DNA of 30,542 nucleotides, taken from assembly GCA_004552485.1 (NCBI GenBank), contig SFOH01000023.1:1-30542 (forward strand), given 5' to 3'. A model generated the notes under the pieces. It was not told where the DNA came from. It made no database searches and saw only the letters and a program-made list of their open reading frames with translations. Of this stretch, positions 16,711-22,371 are shown piece after piece. Position 1 is the stretch's first letter, and each line of letters begins with the position of its first letter. This DNA comes from Bacteroidales bacterium (GTDB taxonomy: Bacteria > Bacteroidota > Bacteroidia > Bacteroidales > Muribaculaceae). The translations under genes were made by a program, and so were the position numbers.

Positions 16711-16802
16711 TTCCGAACTTTTTTATCATTTCATTCCGAACTTTTCTACTACTTTACTCCGAACTTTTTGACCATTTCACTCCGAACTTTTCTATTTTTG
16801 CC
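16711..16802. repeat. four 23-bp tandem direct repeats (iteron-like)
   Basis: The core TCCGAACTTTT starts at exact 23-base intervals (CCGAAC at 16713, 16736, 16759 and 16782). Units run 16711-16733, 16734-16756, 16757-16779 and 16780-16802; the 3' half of each unit is more variable but T-rich. The period is not a multiple of three. The array begins just upstream of the ATPase promoter, so it could be a binding array for a regulator. Confidence 0.85.
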
Positions 16803-17068
16803 CGCTGGAGATCGGAGCGGAAGAGAGGGGAGAAGACTATTGCTGTTCGATAAAAGAAGGGCCGGAGAAGTGTTCGCTACCGCCGTTACCTGTCAACGGA
16901 CATATACAGCGTCAGCCTCGGAAAGACGTACTCCGAATCGTCATCTGCTACCATACTTCGGGACATTCAGCGTCAGGGAACGCCAGCGTCAGCCGGCGAT
17001 TAGGGTAGCCAGGTGGTGCAGGCTGCGCAGAGCGCTGCCAAGCCCCTGGTATTGTGGCATTTATAGGA

Positions 17069-17126
17069 TTGCACTGCATTAGCTGTGCATTAGTTGAATA
17101 GCTAACGCACAGCTAAAGCAGTGCAA
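17069..17126. repeat. long imperfect inverted repeat
   Basis: Arms of 25 bases (17069-17093 and 17102-17126) pair with two mismatches around an 8-base loop, TTGAATAG. T-rich sequence follows on the + strand (ACTTTTGAG), but not a clean U-tract. It could be the end of a small mobile element, a structured RNA or a terminator relic. Confidence 0.65.
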
Positions 17127-17235
17127 CTTTTGAGACGGTGCTGAAAATATATTCCGGCATGCCCTAAGCATGCATTGCTTTTGGGGGGACCTGGAAATCA
17201 GAATAATAGACTCAATCGTCGTAGCATCATCGTAT

Positions 17236-17290
17236 CAAAAGTCGGCAGGAAAATGTGCGTAAACGCACCAAAAGTCGGCAGGAAAATGTG
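17236..17290. repeat. two copies of a 22-bp unit at 33-bp spacing
   Basis: CAAAAGTCGGCAGGAAAATG plus TG occurs at 17236-17257 and 17269-17290. The spacer between them contains the small palindrome GTGCGT-AA-ACGCAC. The 33-bp period equals 11 codons, and two frames read through as repeated basic peptides (KVGRKM, KSRQENV), so this may be the remnant of a repetitive protein tail. Confidence 0.7.
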
Positions 17291-17293
17291 ATT

Positions 17294-17401
17294 ATGTATA
17301 AGCTAAAGATAGAGTCCCGGCTTATTGATTACAACGTGGGGCGTAGCGGCAGCATACTCACATTGCCCATGTATATGGCTTTCCTGCTGTCTGAAGTTTA
17401 G
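17294..17401 (+). CDS. 35-residue open frame, possible gene remnant
   Basis: ATG at 17294 to TAG at 17401: MYKLKIESRLIDYNVGRSGS, then ILTLPMYMAFLLSEV. The same frame continues upstream through the 33-bp repeats, so it may be the end of a longer decayed gene. I do not recognise it, and no promoter is apparent. Listed with low confidence because the composition looks coding. Confidence 0.25.
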   Translation: MYKLKIESRLIDYNVGRSGSILTLPMYMAFLLSEV

Positions 17402-17419
17402 GATTTGCACAAAAACGGC

Positions 17420-18364
17420 TTACTGGTTGGGGGAGTCGGGGAGGTCGACGAGGCCGTTGATGATGGCGTAGATGGTGAGGCCGGCGCCCGAGTGGATGTC
17501 GAGTTTGGAGGAGATGTTGCGGCGGTGGGTGGCCACGGTATGCGTGGAGATGCGCAGCCGGTCGGCAATCTCCTTGTTGCCTTTGCCCTGCGCCACGAGG
17601 CGCACGATGTCCTTCTCGCGGGGCGAGAGGGCGGTGGCGTCAGACTCGGCGGCGGCGCCGGCAGGGGCCGAAGCGGCGGCGGCGCGACGGGTCTCCTCGA
17701 GAGCGTGCACGGCCGGCACAAACAGCTCGTTCTCGACCTCGAAGTGGTTGGTCAGGTCGCGCTCGCACACCATGATGTCGAACAGCGCGGCCGACAGCCG
17801 GTCGTTGTCGCGCTGTTTGTAGTGGTAGATGAAGATGTCTTTCAGCTCGTTGAGCTTGGCGGCCAGCGCGGGGTGGTTCACCGAGAACTCGGGCATGGGC
17901 GAGGCGGTGACGGGCTCGCCGGCCAGCAGCGCGTCGACATACTTGAACGACACCTCGTTCTCGTGCTCCATGTGGCGGCGCACCTCGGCAACATAGTCGT
18001 CGAAGAATTTTATGAAGAGCAGCGCCACGCGGTCGGTGGCCGCATGGTTGACGGCCTCCAGCAGGTGGAGACGAATCTTGGGGAGCGTCACCTCGAGGAA
18101 CGAGCTGTGGGCATGGCGCAGGTATCCCATCAGCGAGGGCAGCGAGATGTCCGCCACCTCGTAGGTGTGGCCGGAGAGAAAGTTGCAGACGTTCAGGAAA
18201 GTGTCTGTGTCCACATTGTTGTCGCGGCACACGTCGCGCACCGTGCTGTCGCCAAAGCCGAAGGCTATGTCAAAACGGCTTATCACCGGCAACAAGTGGT
18301 TGTTGTGGCGAATAAGATCACGCATTTTTGTGCCGGGAGTGAAGCCTTGTCTGCTGTCTATCAT
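17420..18364 (-). CDS. ScdA/RIC-like hemerythrin sensor fused to LuxR-type HTH
   Basis: A 314-residue cytosolic protein. Residues about 13-63 resemble the ScdA_N/DUF542 domain of di-iron repair proteins (RIC/YtfE), but the FCCGG segment of that domain reads FGFGD (35-39). Residues about 78-220 are hemerythrin-like, with candidate di-iron ligands H84, H86, H107, H131-x-x-H134-E135 and H207 with E211 (NHFEVENELF). After an Ala-rich linker (225-245) comes a LuxR/GerE helix-turn-helix (246-306: LSPREKDIVRLVAQGKGNKE, then ISTHTVATHRRNISSKL). The inferred role is a transcription regulator that senses oxygen, nitric oxide or iron through its di-iron site. There is no neighbouring obvious target; panB lies upstream, in the same direction and separated by a terminator. 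Confidence 0.85.
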   Translation of the reverse strand: MIDSRQGFTPGTKMRDLIRHNNHLLPVISRFDIAFGFGDSTVRDVCRDNNVDTDTFLNVCNFLSGHTYEVADISLPSLMGYLRHAHSSFLEVTLPKIRLHLLEAVNHAATDRVALLFIKFFDDYVAEVRRHMEHENEVSFKYVDALLAGEPVTASPMPEFSVNHPALAAKLNELKDIFIYHYKQRDNDRLSAALFDIMVCERDLTNHFEVENELFVPAVHALEETRRAAAASAPAGAAAESDATALSPREKDIVRLVAQGKGNKEIADRLRISTHTVATHRRNISSKLDIHSGAGLTIYAIINGLVDLPDSPNQ

Positions 18365-18395
18365 AACGGGTTATGAGTATAGTTTTTTCCGACCC

Positions 18396-18427
18396 CAAAG
18401 TTACGCAACCGCCGCGACGTGCGAAAT
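18396..18427 (-). promoter_or_regulatory. promoter of the hemerythrin-LuxR gene
   Basis: TAACTTTG on the minus strand (18403-18396), 32 bases before the ATG. A TTTC near 18427 is the only candidate -33 and falls inside the panB terminator hairpin. Confidence 0.5.
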
Positions 18428-18453
18428 ACCCTTTTTAGGGTATTTTTTCGCAC
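18419..18453 (-). terminator. terminator hairpin after panB
   Basis: GTGCGAAATACCCTTTTTAG at 18419-18438 folds back on the remainder to 18453: an AAATACCC / GGGTATTT core closed by GTGCGA / TCGCAC with small bulges. It begins 11 bases past the panB stop. The A/T runs would give U-tracts on either strand. Confidence 0.65.
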
Positions 18454-18463
18454 GCCCGTACGC

Positions 18464-19285
18464 TCAGTACTGCTCCTGGGCGTTGGGGAAGTCCGAGCTC
18501 TTAACGTCTTCGATGTAGCGGGAGACTGCCTGGTTGATGACCGTGTCCAGGTCGGCATAACGGCGCAGGAACTTCGGAGAGAAGCCCTTGTTGATGCCTA
18601 ACATATCGTGAACCACCAGCACCTGACCGTCCACGCCGCCGCCGGCACCGATGCCGATGACCGGAATCGTCAGACTGCGGGCAACCTTTTCGGCCAGCGC
18701 TGCCGGAATCTTCTCCAGCACCAGCGCGAAGCAGCCCACCTCTTCAAGCATCTTGGCGTCCTGCATCAGACGCTCGGCCTCGGCCTCCTCCTTGGCGCGC
18801 ACAGCGTACGTGCCGAACTTGTTGATTGACTGAGGCGTAAGACCCAGATGACCGCACACCGGAATGCCGGCCGAGAGAATGCGTTCCACGCACTCGCGAA
18901 TCTCCGCGCCGCCTTCCAGCTTCACCGCCTCGGCGCCGCTCTCCTTCATGATGCGCACGGCGCTGGCCAGCGCCTCCTTCGAGTTACCCTGATAAGAGCC
19001 GAACGGCATGTCGCACACCACCAGCGCGCGGCTCACGCCCTTCGTCACACACGAAGCGTGGTAGATCATCTGGTCCAGAGTGATGGGCAGCGTCGTGGCA
19101 TTGCCGGCCATCACATTCGAGGCCGAGTCGCCCACAAGAATCATGTCGATGCCGGCCTCGTCGACCAGCTTCGCCATAGAATAGTCATAAGAAGTGAGCA
19201 TGGCGATCTTCTCGCCGCGCTGCTTCATCTCGGTGAGACGCGCGGTAGTCACCTTGCGTTTGTTATCAACAGTGTTAGTAGACAT
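18464..19285 (-). CDS. panB: 3-methyl-2-oxobutanoate hydroxymethyltransferase
   Basis: A 273-residue enzyme that transfers a hydroxymethyl group from 5,10-methylene-tetrahydrofolate to 2-oxoisovalerate, giving ketopantoate for pantothenate and CoA synthesis. The (beta/alpha)8 signature segments are clear: MLTSYDYSMAKLVDEAGID, VGDSASNVMAG, VCDMPFGSYQ, VKLEGG, GHLGLTPQS and LEKIP, IGIGAGGGVDGQVLV. Metal ligands equivalent to those of E. coli PanB are D53, D92 and E124; the catalytic acid is E191. Length is normal. It stands alone here; panC and panD are not in the window. Confidence 0.97.
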   Translation of the reverse strand: MSTNTVDNKRKVTTARLTEMKQRGEKIAMLTSYDYSMAKLVDEAGIDMILVGDSASNVMAGNATTLPITLDQMIYHASCVTKGVSRALVVCDMPFGSYQGNSKEALASAVRIMKESGAEAVKLEGGAEIRECVERILSAGIPVCGHLGLTPQSINKFGTYAVRAKEEAEAERLMQDAKMLEEVGCFALVLEKIPAALAEKVARSLTIPVIGIGAGGGVDGQVLVVHDMLGINKGFSPKFLRRYADLDTVINQAVSRYIEDVKSSDFPNAQEQY

Positions 19286-19359
19286 TTTTCTGCGAATTAG
19301 TTATTTTGGTACATCCGGCGAGAGCGCCGCCATCGGCACGCGCCCCCGTTTTCACGCGG

Positions 19360-19367
19360 CAAAGTTA
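19360..19367 (-). promoter_or_regulatory. -7 element of the panB promoter
   Basis: TAACTTTG on the minus strand, about 75 bases before the panB ATG. A TTTTG lies 24 bases further upstream, a little too far for a good -33. Confidence 0.5.
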
Positions 19368-19375
19368 CATCTTTC

Positions 19376-19678
19376 CGCTGACATAACCTCACAAAACCGC
19401 AACAATTTACCTCCCCGACCCAACCCCGGCCTCCCTCCGGCCTCCCCGGCCTCATACCTCACACCTCCCTACCCCTCCTCCCCATTAGTCAATTTTCGTT
19501 AACACTCCGCCCCAACCTTGACAATCCCCCATTTTTTCGCTAATTTTAAGACCTCCTCCGCTTCCACCTAATCATCCGCGAACTTTATGAAAATTTGTTA
19601 TTTAATTATGGAAAAGCCGGTCGGAAGCGACTCCCCGGTCGTTAAGATAGGTATGTTTGCAAAATATTTGCTATTCAC
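19376..19678. other. non-coding spacer, pyrimidine-rich then AT-rich
   Basis: No gene is seen. Bases about 19400-19480 are C/T-rich on the + strand (many CCTCCC runs), and composition turns sharply AT-rich after about 19490, marking the left border of the lower-GC island. A 42-codon frame from the ATG at 19609 runs across the downstream promoter and is unlikely to be real. Confidence 0.5.
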
Positions 19679-19709
19679 TTTGTCACTCCAAATATTATAC
19701 GTAAATTTG
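19679..19709 (+). promoter_or_regulatory. promoter of the winged-helix/nucleotidyltransferase operon
   Basis: TTTG at 19679-19682, 19 bases, then TAAATTTG at 19702-19709, about 40 bases before the ATG at 19750. A clear consensus match. Confidence 0.72.
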
Positions 19710-19749
19710 CATTGTTCTATTAGTGTCATAGAATAAAGCGAAAGATATT

Positions 19750-20688
19750 ATGGATTATATTGTCATTGCCGGCCAGAAAGTTCGATTGTCGCCACTGCCT
19801 CAGAAAGAAGTAAAGGGGTTGTGGTTGGGGCTGATTGCGGCTTTTGAGTTGTTGTGCTTTGAGTTTAACGGCACGAAGATGGCTCTGCTTGTCAGTAAGG
19901 GTAATAACACTTACTCTCCTGTTCAACGTCGCAAGATCTCACAAAAACTTGAAGCAGCACTTAATATGCCGTGCGCTTTTTACTTCAATGATTTGCCGAC
20001 ATACGAGCGTGACCGTCTTGTTGGCCAGGGTGTGTATTTCATAGTCAGCAGCACTTTCGCTTTTATTCCGTCATTGCTCGCAAATAGAAAAACCGGGAAA
20101 AGGAATTTTGGCGAAAGGCTGCTGCCATCAACCCAGTATGTTTTGTTTTATCATCTTCAATTTCGCAGCCTCGACGGTCTATCACTGCAGGACCTCATTG
20201 AAGTGATGCCTTATAAATATTCGACGCTGTCAAGGTCTATGCAACAACTGGAGGCTCTGGGCTTGGCGAGATTTGAGGCAATGCAATCGCGAACAAAACG
20301 ATTGTTATTCTCCGCGGATAACCTAAATTTGTGGCAAAAGGCTCAGCCGATGCTTATTGCTCCGGTTCAGAAAGTGCTTTACTCCTGTGAATGTCTAACT
20401 GAAGGAATTGTAGGCGGCATTTCGGCATTGTCGCACTATTCAATGCTTGCTCCGGAAGAAATATCGACAAGGGTACTGGCATCGGAACAGCTGAAAGCAC
20501 TGGAATCTTCTGAACTTGACCTGACCACATACGAAGACATTCAAAGAATCGAAGTGTGGAAATATCCGCCGATACCAACGACTCCGGGATACGTTGACCG
20601 GCTGTCGCTGTATTTGTCGCTTAAGAACGACCACGATCCGCGAGTTGAGAAAGAATTAGAAACGATGATAGAAAATATGCCATGGTAG
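19750..20688 (+). CDS. winged-helix protein, putative antitoxin of a nucleotidyltransferase module
   Basis: A 312-residue protein. The N-terminal ~115 residues form a domain I recognise only loosely (ALNMPCAFYFNDLPTYERDR, then QGVYFIVSSTFAFIPSLL); this pattern resembles COG4861-type proteins found beside AbiEii-like toxins. Residues about 124-190 are a MarR-like winged helix (LLPSTQYVLFYHLQ ... LSLQDLIEVMPYKYSTLSRS, MQQLEALGLARFEAM ... KRLLFSA). The C-terminal third is unassigned. It is the first gene of a three-gene operon; its stop overlaps the next start by 7 bases. It probably binds DNA to autoregulate and neutralises the partner, by analogy with AbiE systems. The function is inferred; the HTH is well supported. 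Confidence 0.75.
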   Translation: MDYIVIAGQKVRLSPLPQKEVKGLWLGLIAAFELLCFEFNGTKMALLVSKGNNTYSPVQRRKISQKLEAALNMPCAFYFNDLPTYERDRLVGQGVYFIVSSTFAFIPSLLANRKTGKRNFGERLLPSTQYVLFYHLQFRSLDGLSLQDLIEVMPYKYSTLSRSMQQLEALGLARFEAMQSRTKRLLFSADNLNLWQKAQPMLIAPVQKVLYSCECLTEGIVGGISALSHYSMLAPEEISTRVLASEQLKALESSELDLTTYEDIQRIEVWKYPPIPTTPGYVDRLSLYLSLKNDHDPRVEKELETMIENMPW

Positions 20689-21455
20689 GAGGACTTGATA
20701 AATTCAGAGAGGCGTTCAGTCGATTCTCAGACAATTTTGTGATTATAGGAGGTGCGGCGTGTGATGAAGTGCTCAGCAGCACGGACATAACCCCGCGGGC
20801 TACGCTTGACATAGATATCGTTGTCATAGTGGAAAACATGACCGCTGAATTTGCATCGGCATTCTGGCGCTTCATTACCGAAGGCGGATATCGCCCCGGC
20901 ATAAGAAAGAACGCCGACTCTTCGATAAAATATGTACTATACAGTTTTGACCATGGTCGCCCCGGCTATCCGGTCAAAATAGAACTTCTGTCGCATCATA
21001 ATGACATATTCAGCAGTGCCACACATATTGAGCCTATGCCTGTAGACGGAGAAGTCTCCAGCCTGTCAGCCATAATTCTTGATGAGCCGTATTACAAATT
21101 GACCGTCGGAAATTCATTTATAAGCCACGGGCTGCGTTATGCGACTCCCATTGCACTTATTGCGCTGAAAGCAAGAGCGTATCTCAATTTGCTTGCAGAA
21201 AGAGAAGCCGGACGGAATGTAAACACCAAAGACATTCTCAAACATCGAAACGATGTGCTTAAACTCACTGCAACAATGTCGATGAACGACCATGCTGAAG
21301 TTGACGTGAATATTGTGGAAACGATCGCCATGTTCGTGTCGAACATAAGAGCTGCCCTGCCGAGCCAGTCGCTGACGGATGCGCTGCGGGTCAGCAACGA
21401 TACTCTGACGTTGTACCTTGACGCTTTGCCGTCATTCTATACCATACGGCAATGA
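20682..21455 (+). CDS. nucleotidyltransferase-fold protein, putative toxin
   Basis: A 257-residue protein with the hallmarks of the DNA polymerase beta-like nucleotidyltransferase fold: IIGG24AACDEVL, then ATLD43ID45IVV, then a third acidic strand VKIE101LL. This is the GG-x(n)-[DE]h[DE]h-h[DE]h pattern with all three carboxylates present, so it may be catalytically active. The C-terminal half is helical. AbiEii/MenT-type toxins of this superfamily add nucleotides to tRNA or proteins. Here the start overlaps the winged-helix gene by 7 bases and the stop overlaps the following start (ATGA), so the three genes are translated as a unit. Whether it is a toxin is inference from gene order. Lower GC than its surroundings suggests transfer. 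Confidence 0.78.
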   Translation: MVGGLDKFREAFSRFSDNFVIIGGAACDEVLSSTDITPRATLDIDIVVIVENMTAEFASAFWRFITEGGYRPGIRKNADSSIKYVLYSFDHGRPGYPVKIELLSHHNDIFSSATHIEPMPVDGEVSSLSAIILDEPYYKLTVGNSFISHGLRYATPIALIALKARAYLNLLAEREAGRNVNTKDILKHRNDVLKLTATMSMNDHAEVDVNIVETIAMFVSNIRAALPSQSLTDALRVSNDTLTLYLDALPSFYTIRQ

Positions 21456-21771
21456 AGATACAATACGCATCCGATTTACATCTCGAATTTCACGAAAACA
21501 GCCGGTGGCTGCGTGAAAATCCGCTGAAACCGGTCGGAGACATTCTCCTGTTGGCAGGCGATATAGCGTATCTCGGCGACGAAATGTATTCACGGCATCC
21601 ATTTTGGGATTGGTGCGGTGACAAATTCCGCGAGACCATTATAGTCCCCGGCAATCATGAGTTGTATAAGGAGCAGAAATAGGAGGCACAAAGTTTTTGT
21701 CGAATCAGTTGGGCTATGTTTTTGCCAACGAGCACTCATCATTCAGCCCCGACAAGTTCATTGAACTTTAA
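21452..21771 (+). pseudogene. metallophosphoesterase with internal deletion
   Basis: The N-terminal 76 codons are a clear metallophosphoesterase: MKIQYASDLHLEFHEN (D-x-H motif), LLLAGDIAYLGD (GD motif) and VPGNHELYKEQK (GNHE motif), then a TAG at 21680. The sequence immediately after, in another frame (21678-21771), reads GGTKFLSNQLGYVF, then ANEHSSFSPDKFIEL and a stop, which is what the C-terminal end of the same family looks like. So the central part, with the later histidine motifs (H and GHxH), about 130-160 residues, is missing: an internal deletion with a frame change. Its start overlaps the nucleotidyltransferase gene stop (ATGA), so it was the third gene of that operon. The encoded remnant should be inactive. 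Confidence 0.8.
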
Positions 21772-21885
21772 ATGAATGGCTAAGCATATGCGGGAGTCGG
21801 CAATTAGCGACTGCCGATTTGGCAGCCGAGCTGTTTGATGTGTTTTCACCCGTTTCAATTAAGACGGTATGCCAGCCAAATCCGG

Positions 21886-22191
21886 TTAGTGTTCGCGGAG
21901 GAGGTGGCGGAGGGCGGCGAGGGGATGGTAGAGGAGCATGCGGGGGCCCGACCAGCGCATGACGCGGCGGATGCGCTCTTTCATCTCGGGCCGGTAGCAG
22001 TGGACGGGGCAGCGGCGGCACGTGGGTTTGTCGGCGCCGAAGCGGCAGCGGTCGAGGCGCGCGCGGGCATAGTCGAGCAGCTCGGCACAGCCGGCGCAGA
22101 GCTCGCGGTTGCCCTCCCTGCGGCGGCAGTAGAGCCGTATCATCTGTTCGGCAACGGTCTTTTCCTCTTCGATGCGCTTGGTCTTTTTCAT
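21886..22191 (-). CDS. Cys-rich nitrous-oxide-stimulated-promoter family protein (PF11756 type)
   Basis: A 101-residue soluble protein that matches the PF11756 pattern: EKTVAEQMIRLYC22, LC32AGC35AELLDYARARLDRC49, KPTC58RRC61PVHC65Y, then MKERIRRVMRWSGPRMLLYH. Seven cysteines plus a histidine suggest a metal site, zinc or an Fe-S cluster. The Pfam name comes from an early promoter observation; the biochemical role is unknown. Unlike the AT-rich genes to its left, it has GC-rich host-like codon use. It is divergent from the RNA methyltransferase gene. Confidence 0.88.
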   Translation of the reverse strand: MKKTKRIEEEKTVAEQMIRLYCRRREGNRELCAGCAELLDYARARLDRCRFGADKPTCRRCPVHCYRPEMKERIRRVMRWSGPRMLLYHPLAALRHLLREH

Positions 22192-22264
22192 CTCGGTGTT
22201 CGTGTTTGTTTCGCGGGGCCCGGGCCTCGGAATTTTCGCGGCCGGGAGGGTTGTCTCCCGCCGA

Positions 22265-22272
22265 CAAAGTTA
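22265..22272 (-). promoter_or_regulatory. -7 element upstream of the Cys-rich gene
   Basis: TAACTTTG on the minus strand, 74 bases before the ATG at 22191; no good -33 at the ideal distance. Confidence 0.45.
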
Positions 22273-22344
22273 CGAAAAATTATTTTATTGCGGAACAAGG
22301 CTCATTTTTGGCGCTGTCATAAGCCGTGCCTCAGAAATTTTTAG

Positions 22345-22352
22345 TAATTTTG
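22345..22352 (+). promoter_or_regulatory. -7 element upstream of the RNA methyltransferase gene
   Basis: TAATTTTG, 20 bases before the ATG at 22372. A TTTG exists only about 34 bases upstream, too far for a -33. Confidence 0.4.
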
Positions 22353-22371
22353 CAGCAGAAAATCAACTGAC

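Larger units (their letters stand above)
16803..17419. other. gene-poor, apparently decayed region
   Basis: About 600 bases without a convincing gene. It holds an open frame of 49 codons without a start (16854-17000, ending at a TAG), whose translation (RRYLSTDIYSVSLGKTYSES ...) looks protein-like; a long imperfect hairpin at 17069-17126; a small palindrome (GCATGC ... GCATGC near 17157); two 33-bp spaced repeats; and a 35-codon frame ending at 17401. The mixture looks like remnants of mobile or accessory genes. I could not name any of the sources. Confidence 0.5.

Noticed and set aside
16711..17290. CRISPR array
   Set aside because: The 23-bp repeats are directly tandem without unique spacers, and the 33-bp-spaced unit has only two copies; no cas genes are present.
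19609..19737. 42-codon frame starting MEKPVGSDSP
   Set aside because: It spans the promoter of the winged-helix operon, has no family resemblance and has no promoter of its own.
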